Origin: Litomosoides sigmodontis | Lineage: Eukaryota > Nematoda > Chromadorea > Rhabditida > Onchocercidae | DNA: 64,000 nucleotides | Reading direction: 5' to 3' | Assembly (NCBI GenBank): GCA_963070105.1 | Contig: OY718805.1 | Span: 62,001 to 126,000 of the forward strand | Shown: piece by piece, positions 1-12,000 of the stretch | How positions within the stretch are numbered: the stretch's first letter is position 1 | Layout: every line of letters starts with the position of its first letter | The notes under the pieces: generated by a model | Databases searched by the model: none | The model's input: only the letters and a program-made list of their open reading frames with translations | What the model was told of the DNA's origin: nothing | Position numbers and translations under genes: made by a program

Positions 1-93
1 GCTTCTATTCAGTAATGACCTAAAATACTGTGATAATGAGAGCCACTGCAGAAAACTGCAAGTGATTTGAAACTGCACTGCAGGCTAAATAAA

Positions 94-2731
94 TCACCTT
101 TGACTTTCACTATTTTGCTCCTTTTGAGTTAAAACACATGGGAATAACTTTGATTGTTTTGATTTCCAATATTTTAAAGTTGCGTCGGACAAAGAGCGTT
201 CCAACCCTTTAAGAGAGATCTGTTGATTGCAAAAATAAGATACATGAAGGACAACATCAACAATATAGTGAGAAACGGTTGAATTTTCAGCGTTTCTGAC
301 AAATCCATATGTCAAAAATCTTTGTAAACACTAACGTCCATCATTTTTAACCAGCCGGGATGCAGATTCGCTATAATCCTTATAATCTTTATGTCGTGAA
401 AGTCGGAAATTGGTAAAGAAGTTACACACAGATACAAAACTAGGCCGAGCGACTGGATCCATCTGCAATCAGCAGTGATAAATCAATATAAATTTATGAA
501 TTAAAATAGACAAAAGCACATCGTGAAAAAAAATATAATGTGGCCAACAAAGCAAATCTTGAACTTATACATTACCAAACAACACTGAAATGTCAAGTTT
601 AAAATATCCAAAGGAGTGTCAGTCGGGCAGTGAGCCGTAAAGCGAACATAATCTAAGCCAAAATTGTGAGTCCGGTACAACCCAGCTTCTGGGTCGGCAT
701 CAATCCTCGCTATCATCTGGCATAGTATTATTCCAAAGGAGAAAACATCTGCCTAAACAATCATTGGAATTTTTTTGACTTGCATCCGAAAATTCACACA
801 ACAATTCGAAAAATGAACACCGCAATAAACATTTTTTTCTATTAACTTAGAAGCATAAAATAAACCTTTTCATCGTAAAACTCCTCTTTCAGGCACTCCG
901 GAGCCATCCAGAATGGGGTACCCACTTGAGTTAGCTTCTCAACAGTTTGCGGGATTCTGCATGACAAGCCGAAATCAGCTACCACTGCTTTTAAACTACC
1001 ATTCGCAACTTTTTGCAGCAAAACATTCTACGAAAAGAAATGCACTTTACAAGTTAAAGATTTGTTTGCCCACCCTGCGACACCACTCCCCGACTCCTAT
1101 TCAAACATTAAAGTGCTTTCATCGCTAATTTTCAATTCTTAAGTTCAAAAAATTTATACTGATTATAACAGAACTAAACAAACCATGCTAGTGAGATCGC
1201 GATGCATGATGCCCTTCGAGTGCACAAAATCCATAGCACATGAAATATCACGCGCCAAACTGCACCGCAAACTCCATCGGAAATGTTTTTGATGATCACA
1301 TATCAGGCGACTTAAGCTACCCGCATCACAGAAATCCATAAGTATATGTAAATTCCACGACTTGTCCGACAAGTCAACACAAACACCACTAAAAAATACC
1401 ATCACTCAAAACGGAATATAAAAGCTCCTTTAGGCTTAGCCAATATCACTGTTAACGATTTTCTTTTAAATTATATCATATCTGATTTTACAGCGATAGA
1501 ATGGATGAATCACCGAAAGGCTAATAGATTCGGATGTGAAGTCAACTGATTTAACACATCAACTTCTTTTAGCACATTTGCCTTGACCCGTATCCGATTT
1601 TCTCGTTCTCGTTCTTTACCGACCTTCAACACCATAATCTCCCCGGTAAATCGATGTTGTACCTGAACAAATCTATTACAATGTTTGTTAAAAACAACCT
1701 TTTCCCTTAATTGTAATTCCTGCCTGATCCTTTTGCAAATTAACTTTATATATCATGAAACAAAAATGCATGACTAATGTGTGTTCAATGTTTGTTTCAC
1801 GGCACATTAAGACCGAACCTTGTACACGTCGCCAAAGAAACCTTCACCCAAACTTTCTAGCACATCGAAATCATCTCGAGCATATAACCGTTTCAGTGCC
1901 ATCTCCAAGAACACACAAGAGGTACGTCCAGGTGCTAAGCGAGAGTGTTTATAAGCACTCGGATCAGTAATGTTACAACCCCAGCACAATCCGCCATCCT
2001 GAAATCAAGATGAACCGGATCTGAGAATGAATTTCTCAAAACATTAGTTTGATTGGGCTTATTCTCCCGGCTCGATCTATTTCAGAGGCCCGTAACAAAT
2101 CGAACCGTACCTTTTGTTTCGCTTCAATTTCTTCGGAACATATCGAACTGCATGATGCTTGTGAAATCTCTCGAACATATCTGTGAGGTTTTTAAAAACG
2201 GTTCAGAAAATAGGCAAAACTTTTAAGTTAACGTTCTTGGGGGATGAAAGGTGAAGTGAAGTAAATACAATCAGAATCATAACTCCCCATCACTTAATGA
2301 GTTGTAAGGATAAACTTACCGAGCGTTTTTGACATGGATATTATCACTATTTTCACACGACTTTTTCGATACGCTTGCCTCATAATCATGAAGTAAAGTT
2401 TGCGACGAAGAACTGAAAAATGTATAAGTGTTAGTGATTATTAAATTGAACAAGGGGTACGGCGAAGGGTAGTGAGGAGGGAATAAGGCTTACTTGAGTA
2501 AGGAAATAAAAGCCTAATACATATAAGCTAGTGTTATTGGATATAGCAAACAATTGAAAACCTTCCAATGAAGGTTTCGAGCAACTAAAAAAGTCACGGT
2601 GTTATTTGCAGATCTCGAAGAGAGTAAGCACATTGGTAGACAGCAATTCCAGGAGAAGATACTTACAAACTGGCCACTGTACCATTTGTCTGAAGCGAAT
2701 CAGTACCGTTCATATCCGTAATCATTGTCAT
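94..2731 (-). CDS. TESK/LIM-kinase-type protein kinase, 10 exons, one apparent frameshift
   Basis: Dual-specificity-type kinase of the TESK/LIMK group, whose known substrate is cofilin (actin turnover). Exons: 2731-2667, 2412-2320, 2180-2111, 1998-1819, 1662-1514, 1388-1184, 1028-866, 752-576, 462-352, 219-94. Visible kinase motifs in order: glycine loop LGEGFFGDVYK, the VLK lysine, HRDLTS catalytic loop, ADFGLS, GTPFWMAPE, then the TESK-like stretch DADPEAGLYRTHNFGLD. Every exon joins in phase except 1388-1184 to 1028-866, where exon 1028-866 carries one base too many (see findings). If that is corrected the protein is about 445 residues, with a short N-terminal region before the kinase domain and a short tail after it; vertebrate TESKs have a much longer C-terminal tail. 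The ATG at 2731 is the first in exon 1 and lies 77 bases after a strong acceptor. LIMK is less likely because no LIM domains are seen upstream. Confidence 0.85.
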
Positions 2732-2811
2732 TGTGGACCAACCACCATCAATTTATTAGAACAAAATAAATAAGAGGTATAAAGCAGTGGTACTAAATCC
2801 CTGCATGGCTG
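2732..2811 (-). promoter_or_regulatory. 5' leader of the kinase gene with splice acceptor
   Basis: A strong acceptor (ttttcattttcag) ends at 2809, and the leader 2808-2732 precedes the ATG at 2731. In nematodes such an acceptor close to the first ATG often receives a trans-spliced leader. It could equally be cis-spliced from an upstream untranslated exon. A short upstream frame starting at an ATG in the leader is closed before the main ATG. Confidence 0.45.
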
Positions 2812-3569
2812 AAAATGAAAAGTTAATTTGTGTGAGAAATTCCCTAAAGAACACGGACGAGTTGAGAAGAAATTGAAGTGAAACATTTCACAGGTTTATG
2901 AGCAAAATTAGCAGTAATTCATAATGAGTTTACTAATCGTAAATGTCAGTGACTGGTTAAGGTGTCATTCACAGTCCGTACTTCACCAGTAGCGATATTA
3001 CCACGATCGACGAATACCATAAGAATGAAAGGAAAAGCAATAAAAGATTTGAAAAAAAAACAAAAACCAAAGGGTTATATATTGGATGAACAGGTAGTGT
3101 GTGCTTATAATTCAATTAACCTGATTAAAAATCTCAGCGCATCTTTTTCAGCGCTCCTGTCCTACGCCTTCCCATTGGATTAAACAGACAGTAATGGATG
3201 AACGAACACAACTGATCATCAGCCTGCTGCCTTGTTCATTGTAAATCAGTGTTGGAGGGAATCCGCAATTCCCAACGACTTCGTCCTTTCAGGAACGCTT
3301 TCAGGAAGCGCACAAAGGAACACGCCGGATGGAAGCCGTGAAATAAAGCACGGCGGCACACACACACACATACACACGAATTGTGTGAGTGTTACAATGT
3401 ACGGCTAGAAGAAATGTTTCGTTGAAATGTTGCGCCAGCAAAAGTGCCCCTTCGTTGCTCGCCCAGAAATTGGTCACACGCGTCACACTGCTCTTTCATT
3501 CACGAGCATACATCGTGCATCCAACCACACTCACTCTCCCAACAACTTTCCAAACGCCAAATCCATGTG

Positions 3570-3573
<4 letters not shown>

Positions 3574-3613
<40 letters not shown>
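3574..3613. repeat. (TG)n microsatellite, about 20 units
   Basis: An uninterrupted TG dinucleotide run is visible directly. It creates false open frames on both strands. Confidence 0.97.
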
Positions 3614-3614
<1 letters not shown>

Positions 3615-4423
3615 ATGCGCGTTTGCGTGTGAACAGTTTCAGGTGGGAAAAGAAATCGACAGACATGGCAATAAGTGTGTGCCGCAGCATGCACGTTATC
3701 AGTTTGCACTACCTTGTGGGAAGGTGGAGAACAGCAGCCGTATGTCAGTCACACCATGTGTCACACGGCACACGACGCGCACTGGTCATTCAATGTGATG
3801 ACCGAAAGGGTTAAGCTTCAAGTTGTCTACCCATAAAGCATTGTCGGCAACTAATTAATCCCAATTAAAAGAAAGAAAGGAAGGAGCAAACGAGCCGCTC
3901 ACCTTTTCCTTCATGTTCGCATTTCAGTTGCAGCTCACTGAAGCAGAGCGGGAGTGATGTGCAGAGTGACGAATGCTTTTATGGTTGTTTGCTTGCCTTT
4001 TGAAACCGAGCAAGCGAATGGAAGCGAACAGTGGAGCTGTTTGTTGTCCGAAATAGCTCTCATTGTCCCATCACTGTTTCAACGGCGGCTGGCTCGCTTA
4101 GCCCCACTGCTGCTACTGCTACAAGAAGTAAGAATGGCCAGGCCTAAATGGCTTGCCAACTACTGAGGTGTGAGCTGGACTGAGATGTGGACGTGGAGTG
4201 AGTGATTGCTTTGCTTTGACTTAAGCGCGCTCTGCTGCTGCTGTTCGAGAGGAAGTGGAGAGTAGGCAGGAGTAGGTCCGGCAAGTGTCGCATCTATGCC
4301 TTTCCTAGCGAACGGCAGTTCGCTGCTGACAACTGTTGTAGTGAGTAGTATGAGAACAGGAAGTGATTAGAGAAGGTTTATACTGATAACAGCAAACTGT
4401 TGCCACCGTTCTGAGACACAGCA

Positions 4424-4425
4424 GC

Positions 4426-4460
<35 letters not shown>
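4424..4460. repeat. (CAA)n trinucleotide repeat, about 12 units
   Basis: A run of CAA/AAC units lies in the 3' flank of the GTSF1-like gene. A short (ATG)n run follows at 4489-4507. Confidence 0.95.
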
Positions 4461-4607
4461 GCAGGTTGTGGGAAGAGGGAGGTGAGCAGATGATGATGAT
4501 GATGATGGTCGTGCTGCGGAAGGAATGCAATGCCTTCTATCTCACAACCTTTAATTCTTGTCAATCAAAGGCCACCGATGAAGAGGACTCTCGAATCTCA
4601 TCTCAAC

Positions 4608-5000
4608 TCACTCCTTCCTTGCATATACGATGGGTTGAAGGGGCACAGGCGGACATCGCATCTCCAGCCTGCATTCCTGATATCGCGCTCTGCTGTGGCA
4701 CGTCAGTTCGTGCAGCGCTGCTTCCGGCGCAAGAACATAATGACATCCGTTATATTTGCATCTGAAACTGTGGAGCTGCAGCTAACCCCAACCGAAGGCT
4801 CAAGTGTCACCTTACCTTGTTAGTTCCGCTTTGAAACCATACTGTTTGTAGTATAAGCGGCGACACTTCGCCAAATGCAATAGCACATCGCAAACACGGA
4901 TCACATGAGGATGACCCTCGGAATAAGGACATACTATAGCACCAGCAGCAGCTGCCTTCTTCTCTTTCTTCTCCAACTGCATCTCTACCTCTTCAAAATC
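4608..5000 (-). CDS. GTSF1-like protein with two CHHC zinc fingers (N-terminus incomplete)
   Basis: Two exons with clean splice sites: 5000-4816 (acceptor cttttccag, donor gtaagg) and 4761-4608 (acceptor tttcag, stop TGA). The phases join. Finger 1 is C-x5-H ... H-x3-C in CPYSEGHPHVIRVCDVLLHL followed by AKC; finger 2 is CKYNGCHYVLAPEAALHELT followed by C. Paired CHHC fingers near the N-terminus define the gametocyte-specific factor 1 family, which supports Piwi/Argonaute silencing in animals and, in C. elegans, the RRF-3/ERI small-RNA complex. U11-48K and TRM13 carry a single CHHC finger, so they fit less well. A Lys-rich stretch precedes finger 1. Upstream, exon 5609-5541 joins in phase, but I found no initiator Met there; the minimal start is the Met at 4982. 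Calling it an orthologue of C. elegans gtsf-1 is inference. Confidence 0.72.
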
Positions 5001-5540
5001 CTGGAAAAGCATAATGGGTCACCACCTTCGAACAAATGCCCGCAGAGTGCGTGCGTAACACAGGCACCTAACTCATTCGGCTAAGTCAACAGGAGGGCGG
5101 CGGGGGCAGGCGGTTGAGAAACTGGAGGAGAGAGGAGAGATGGGGTGGTGGACAGGCCAAACAGGAAAAGAAGTTATTCTCGCGTGGCTTCGGCTCAGCC
5201 TGACCTCGTTCCAAGGACAGGGTTAGTCTTCAGCAGGTCATCATTCATTCATGCAGCGAACGACAGGTGAGGCAGTAGAAATGAAGTAGAGAGTTAAATC
5301 AGGCTGGTGGAAGGGACACCGGACACTGTGGGAGCTCTTCAGGAGTGAGGCTAGGCCGGGCGAAACGAAGCGTGTAGGATATTCAGCTTCACACAGCCGC
5401 TTAGGCCGTACCACACACATTGTTTCGCGCAAATGGATGCAAACAACTGGTTAGCGCGAATAGACCTGAATGCTGTTCGTTGTCTGCGGACGTTGTTTTA
5501 GCTCTCTTCCACGCACTTGAAATTGCACAAGTTTACTTAC

Positions 5541-5609
5541 TTCTGCGTGAATTATTTTCCCCGAAACAATCAGTGGATTGGTTGATTTGGAAATTTTCGC
5601 GATAAAGGT
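5541..5609 (-). other. Probable upstream exon of the GTSF1-like gene
   Basis: A 69-base segment bounded by acceptor ttctacaaatttcag and donor gtaagt. Its length is a multiple of three and its phase-0 frame is open, so it can join exon 5000-4816 in frame (it would end ...SGKIIHAE before DFEEVEMQ). It has no Met in that frame, so a further exon or an untranslated role is needed. Confidence 0.4.
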
Positions 5610-6110
5610 CTGAAATTTGTAGAAGAAGGTTTATGCCAAGTGATGAAACATGACGACAGAAACAACTGCCAACTGCCAAATGCTGCAAGTGGCTAAGGAC
5701 CTCTCTCCCGCGGATGGCGCCCTTCGTAGCGTAGTGTGCGATATTACCTACTAGATTAAACTTCTCACGTAAGTGAAACCTACAACGCAGTGGGTGCACA
5801 AATGGAATAGGATGAATTGGCCTTTAAAAAACTGGCTTGCTTTGGGACAAATATTTCACAAGTCCTTCTTGACCACATAATGTGACACCAAGTTGAATGC
5901 TGTAAAAACAAATTGCTGATTTATGTGAGCTAGGATAATTCCTGCGAGGGGGATAATTAGCTGTCCCTGAAATTATGCTGCTTTAGCGAACGCAGCTCCA
6001 TATTTCTTATTATCCATTCTATCCTCTCTTTGGTGTTTCATTTAATCTACTCATTGCGTGCTAGTCCTTCATTCGCGACTGGTAGATGTGTAACTGAACA
6101 ATATTTCAGG
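5610..6110. other. Probable shared upstream region
   Basis: Lies between the upstream exon of the minus-strand GTSF1-like gene and plus-strand exon-like segments starting at 6111. If both are genes, this is a divergent promoter. I see no recognisable coding exon in it. Confidence 0.25.
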
Positions 6111-7701
6111 AAGTTTATTTCCAAGCAGCGATGCAGGAGGAAGAGGTCGGTTGGATAAAGAACGTTGTGCACCTAATACTAGTACGTGCTGTGGTGTTAT
6201 TATAAACGATATCCTAGAACGGAAGCGGATTTTGCCAGTGTTCTGTATTTTGGCATTTTCACAAGTATTTATAAGTTCTCGATGCTAACCGATGATATTA
6301 GCATTAGTAACAATATCCATGCCATAAACTGATGTACACATATGCCTGAATGAGGCATAAAGGTGAAGATTTAGATTTCGCTCTTCAAGTGGACAGTGGA
6401 GAATTATTTATGGGTGATCACAGGCATCGGAATATTCCATCTCAAACTGCTACGTGCCATCACCCATCTCCTGCACTCATTCCTCACCAAAGGATTCAAA
6501 ACTACCGTTTACTCGGATGGAGAAATACGTCTGCCACACTTCTCTTCTTGTAAAGTTCGTGACAGAGTCCTAGATTTTTTTACTTTCATGTTTTCCTATA
6601 GATTTCCGGCTGGGTGCTTTTAAGTTTCGAAGAAGAAGAGCTATACATACTGACTTCTCCTGTTAAGGCAAGGCAGAATGAAACAAAATCCATTGGCTCC
6701 TCACCCTGCCCACCACTCCCTCTCCCCAATTTCGAAATTACTTGTTGCACGCAGGTCACTTCATTTATAGCAAAAACGATGTTCGTTCTTACCTGTCCAT
6801 TTAGTCCTCATGCGATCGTTCTGGTTGAGTGAATATTCCAGATAACAATGGTGTTGCTCGTTCTGTCAGCAATTTGGCATTGTTTCGCATGGCCGAACCC
6901 GATGAGTGTCCTGCAGTGGAATTTCGGTGTTCGACCACAAGTGAACTTTAAGCCGCAAATAGTACTCATTTCTACTTAAATTCTACTCAAGTCCACTGAT
7001 GCTTTGTTTGGCAGTCGAATTTTAAAATTTATAACATTTGGTTTTAACTTGAAATTCTTGTAGCTTTCGGTAAATTTTGCAGTCTCTCGTTGTAAAAAGC
7101 CAATCGGAACCACAGATGTCATCGACCACCTCTCGTCGTTCGGATCAAACCAAGATTGCTCGATCCCAATCGGAAACGATACAATGCAAAATGAGTGGAA
7201 AAGTGGATTTAGGCATTGACATACGGCTCAAAAATACTATTCCAGATTCAGTTTTAACCGTTTATGAAATTATCAACAATTCTTTATCATTAGCGAGCTG
7301 GTTCGCTTCCAGTGTTCTTGGGTATGAATTTATTTGCGGATAAATTTTAACCGAGATATTTTGAGACTCAAGAAACATCTATAGCTTTATTTTTGCATTC
7401 ATGAATGACTCGCCTCTTAAGGTATTTACTATTTCTCTCTCTCTCTCTCTCTCATGTTTGGCTTGCACTGAAAGTTCATTTAGTGGACTCATCAGTAGAC
7501 GAACTTCTACCTTTGCTAACTTTATGTACAGCAGGTCACTATGGACACATTCACGTGCCGCCGACGATCTCCATCTCTCAGCTTCTGATGGTGGCAGTGA
7601 CCGCAGTGTATGGAAGTGGAAGCATATTATCGATGATATTAGCTACCTGCCCGCTATTGCTCCCCACAAATATACAGGCGGCATGCATCGGTGAACGATG
7701 A
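6111..7701 (+). other. Unassigned plus-strand exon-like segments
   Basis: Several segments look exonic. (a) From 6111: acceptor atatttcag, then an ATG at 6132 opening a frame MQEEEVGWIKNVVHL. (b) About 6389-6551, in a frame ITGIGIFHLKLLRAITHLLH, ending at a gtaaag donor. (c) 7077-7320, acceptor attttgcag to donor gtatga, a Ser/Gln-rich frame. (d) About 7490-7701, a hydrophobic frame with IHVPPTISISQLLMV that ends in a stop. Segments a and b can be joined in phase; c and d cannot be joined to them with confidence. I recognise no family. It may be one small gene, parts of two, or chance. Confidence 0.25.
7434..7453. repeat. (TC)n microsatellite
   Basis: A pure CT run of about 10 units, directly visible. 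Confidence 0.95.
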
Positions 7702-9012
7702 CAACTTCTTGGTGCGCAACTTCCAGCACTGCTGACATCCCTCTCCCTCAGAGTTCAGGTGCAAATCTCATGTTTTAGGAGGATAAAAGCTGCAATCGAT
7801 CTACAGGAATTACAACACGCTGCTCACGCATATGCGCATGCGTGTGTTGCGCGTTGGAGATTGCCAAAAATCTCCCTGAACATTGAATGATCCAGAAATT
7901 CACCGTCCTCTTCACCTCACATGCATAAAATTTCCGCTGTTTGCTGTCAGCAGTGCACCATTCTCTTAGTTCTCTCGAGAAAAGACAGATGCAGTAGCCA
8001 GGTGCAGGGGGGTCTATTCTCAGCCATGCCACCAATTTACCTCCTCGTACAGTACTGTTCGTGCTACTACAATAATGATCCATCAATAAGCGCAGCAACC
8101 ATTTTGCATTTTCTTCGACACACCTCGTCGGCCGGCAATTATCATCCATGATCCATGTTCTTATTGCTCATTTGATTCAGAATATAATCGCAGAAGCCTG
8201 AACATAATTCAGAAAAGCTCAGTTAATTCTTCCCTACTCCTAACCAGATGAGTAGAGAGAGAACTATCCCGTTCTTCGGGAGATTTCGAAAACGTTTCTC
8301 TCCTACAGGAAATGCGTTAAAGGGAATTTCCAGGTAAGATCTACATCCGTTCACTTCAATTGACGGTTCATCAAGGATAAAAACGCGAAGGTTCCTCGAT
8401 TTTTCATAAGTCAAAATATAACTAATCGAATGGCATACATCAAATGAGGAAGACAGCATGTTTCGTGGCTACCGCACCGCTCCTATAATGATAGAATAGA
8501 GCCTGTTGCAGGGAAGCACATTTTTCATACTGCTCCGTACTTGCCACTTCGTGTGAAACGCAGCTGGTCCGGGGTTAGGTAGTATTCGAGATTCGGTGAA
8601 ATGAGGTAGTGTAATTGCTGATTTAGGGGCTGTATCATACTTTTTTTCCGGTAACCAAATGTGCTTCGAGATCCGTTATCTGGCTAGCCAAAAGAAATGA
8701 AATTAAAATCAGATTCGAGTAACCGATTAAAGGTTCGCTTTCTCTTGTCGTTATTCTAATTATTATTATCATCGTTTACTTGCTATTATTCTGTCAATGA
8801 TGACTTTCATTTGCCAACATCCTTGTTACTTCATTTATGCACCTTAAAACCTTCTGAGCCTCTAACATACATGGCATGAAGGTATTTCTGAGAATTCATC
8901 CGTCATCATTGTTACAGAAGCAGTAGAGTTTTTACTGCCTAATCTATAAAACCACAATGAAAAAAATGCGTTTATTCCGCAAATTTCTGGCACCATCAGC
9001 AAATTCTTCCTG
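7702..9012. other. Intergenic region upstream of UTP20
   Basis: No exon I can support. A 124-codon minus-strand frame (7775-8149) has no supporting splice sites or family resemblance and overlaps an equally long plus-strand frame, so I treat it as chance. Confidence 0.4.
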
Positions 9013-12000
9013 ATGAAAAACCATTTGTTGTAGGACTATATGATAAAAAGCGTTTAACCAACAAAAGATTTTTTAATGATTACCTTTGTTGAATAAACAG
9101 ACATGATATAACATTGGGTAGTAAAATAAGCTTTCAGTATGTATCATTCACGGACCAAATTGCCAAAGTGAATGTAGATATAGCTCGATGGCATCTAACA
9201 ATATCAGCTGTTACTTCAGCGCAAAACGAAACTCATTTCAATGATGTAATTACCAAATACCAAGATTTGGATTACGGCTCATGCTTTGGTAAGGACTTTC
9301 TAAAAGAAATCTTCGGATAATATGTTCCGAATAAGGTTGATTTCCGTTAGCTTTATACAACCTAGTACAAGTCGCTTTCATATTCTCATGTACTGTTTTC
9401 ACGAGAGGAATTTTTGCTTCTCTCTGGTGAATGCATATTTCTTTTAAAGCGAGGTTATAACTTCAGAGAGCTTCCTGAGTGATATCCAATATTTCAATGG
9501 CGAATTGCGAACATATGCACAGCTTCTCCATCAGAAAGATGTTGTAGCAAAGGCCTTAATGAAACATTTGAGTATTTCGGAAAGTACTTCATTGAGCACG
9601 TTTTTGGAGTAGGTTATCAATTTGATTCATTGAATTGTCATCCTTGGTTGAGAAATTAATATGAAAAAACTTTATATTCTTGCAAAGTATGGCATCTATC
9701 GTCTGCCTTCATTTTCCCTTTGTTGAAGTTCATATCATAAAGTTATTCCAGGTTGGTGACCGCGTTCGTGCAGGATTTGAGGGATGATTTTCTAAGTTAC
9801 GTATGGGAGTTTGTAGAAACTATAGTAGGTATATTGGAAAAGTCACACGAAGATAAAGAAATTTTGGAGACTGTCTTTTTCACAATAGCCAAAATTTTTT
9901 GGTTACAGCGGCGACATCTTATCTGTGAATTGCATGAAGTTTTCAGGTTGGTTATTTCCTTCAAACATTTGGTACACAGTATTATTTTATCTATATCTGA
10001 ATTTTAATGTTTTTCCAGGCGTTTTAAGCGACTCCTTTGCTGTAAACGATCTTATTTGCGTCGATTTACTGCCGAAGCTCTTGCATTTTTGTTGCGAAAG
10101 TCGAATGCTGTAATGAAATTTACAGTATTTTTGGCGGAAACAGCACACGATGTAAAAATTTTTATTATTCTTAGTAGCAGGATTCGTTGGCCGTGTTTGT
10201 GATGCATCTGAAATCCAAATAATTAAAACTGAATATCTTTAAATGCAGGAGATCGACAATTCGTTGCTCACTGATGGCATATCTCGGTTATATTTCAATG
10301 CTCTGAAGACTACAAAAGGACAGTTCTATAGTAAAGCTCCACAAGCAAGTTTTTATACTAACATAATAAAAAAAAGTCCCTGTGTTTTCGTGAATGAAGT
10401 ACGCAGTAGACTCAAAAATTTTGGGTGGATGCAATGAAGATTATCAACTCAATATTGTATAAGTCGATTTATAGCTGCTGTCAAGAATTTTGCAAGCGTC
10501 ATTTGCAATTGAAGAAGAGGATATCCGAAACACTGCGATCCAGATTTTGATAGGCACGATATGTCAGTGTAGCACTTACACATCGAAGGAACACAGTGAA
10601 TTGCTTGTAGATGTCATTTTGGTAGGAGTTTTTAGTATTTTTTAATATATTTCCTCATAAAAGACGAAAGAGGGAACCAGTAAGCTTTTTGTAATGCGAA
10701 GTAGAAGGATAGTAATAATGTAAATGGGAGTTTTTTGCGGCTTTAGCTCTTAGCTCGACGCTTTAATTGAAGCGAAATTGAATTTTGCTTTTTTGCTATT
10801 TCGAGTTCCTGGAATTAGGAAAACTTTCTAGGAGCAGTACAAATCAGCTGTGGCATCACTAAATATGGTGAAAAGTTCGGCGTTGGCCAAGCTTTTAAAT
10901 GCATGGATAAGCCAAAAGATGGGCAGGTCGCTGCATAGGCCATTATCTTTATTTCAAGTTGTAATAGATAGCGCGGAAATTAAATCTGGACTAATGGACA
11001 GCGAAATTATTGGATTACTTAGCAATGCAATCATGAGGTTAACAGTTTATTTTTTAATTTTTTCCGGAATCACGGCACTGTAGTAATGAAAAACTAAAAT
11101 CATGCTTTTGATTTTAATAATACTGTTCATCAAAAATTGCAGACATCTTTGCTTTGCAATTCTATCAACCATCTATATCTTGACTTTCGTGATTTTAGAA
11201 GTGATTCCTGTTACTGAATACCTTCACTAAAATCATTACCAAAAAAAATCATTCGTGTCATGTATAGCATTAATTTATTGTAGTATTGCAACTTTCAAAA
11301 TTACCTTTATAACTAGAGGAATTGAATCATTTTGCAAAAAGTCAAATTTAGAGAAGACATTTTTTCAGATATCATGACGATTGTGAATTACGTGTCTCGA
11401 TTACCACGGCAGTGCGAATACTTACAAATGATGACCAGAGGTTTACTTTGGTGTTTTTATATATTTGAGCCATGAATTCTGCTATTTCATCTATATTTTT
11501 TTGCATTACTTTTAGGTAAGATGCTTTCAGTATTTCAAATAACATTTTCAGATGTGGTTTCGATGCGATATTAGATTTCTTTTACAAGATTTCTGATGTG
11601 CCTTTGTTTGATATATATATAATGCCCATTGTTGGTAAATTTATGTCACGGTTTGTCACGCATTGGGATCCTGAGATTATTGGCAAAATTTTTAGATTTT
11701 ATGCGGATCTGTGCTGTAAACGAAGACCGATTTGGAGATATAAAGGTAATAAAGAGGTTTATATGAAAAGAATTTACACGAATGAACTTTCATGTTCCAT
11801 ATGAGGTTATTCTTTAGAAGATCGAAATTGTTTCTTCGATGTATCCAGTCATTTGGAAGTACGTGATCGGCTTATTGATATCCTGAAGTCAGCCGACAAA
11901 TTTGATGCAAAAATTGTGGGGTATTGTTTAATGACTTATCCTTGGTTGTGGAGTCAGTCCGAGTGTCCAAAAGGTAATTGAAAAATACTTCATGCAATAG

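Larger units (their letters stand above)
2812..4607. other. Intergenic region with microsatellites
   Basis: I see no supportable exon here. It holds a CA tract near 3357-3371, a long TG microsatellite, a CAA tract and an ATG tract (listed separately). It presumably contains the upstream control region of the kinase and the 3' untranslated region of the GTSF1-like gene. Open frames crossing the repeats (poly-Cys, poly-His, Val-Cys runs) are repeat artefacts. Confidence 0.5.

Noticed and set aside
3389..3814. Overlapping frames of 60-141 codons across the TG repeat
   Set aside because: The length comes from translating a dinucleotide run; several frames are open at once and none has splice or family support.
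4608..5000. U11-48K minor-spliceosome protein
   Set aside because: That protein has one CHHC finger and nematodes studied lack the U12 spliceosome; two fingers in a short protein fit GTSF1 better.
7775..8149. 124-codon minus-strand frame upstream of UTP20
   Set aside because: No supporting splice sites, no recognisable motif, opposed by an open plus-strand frame.
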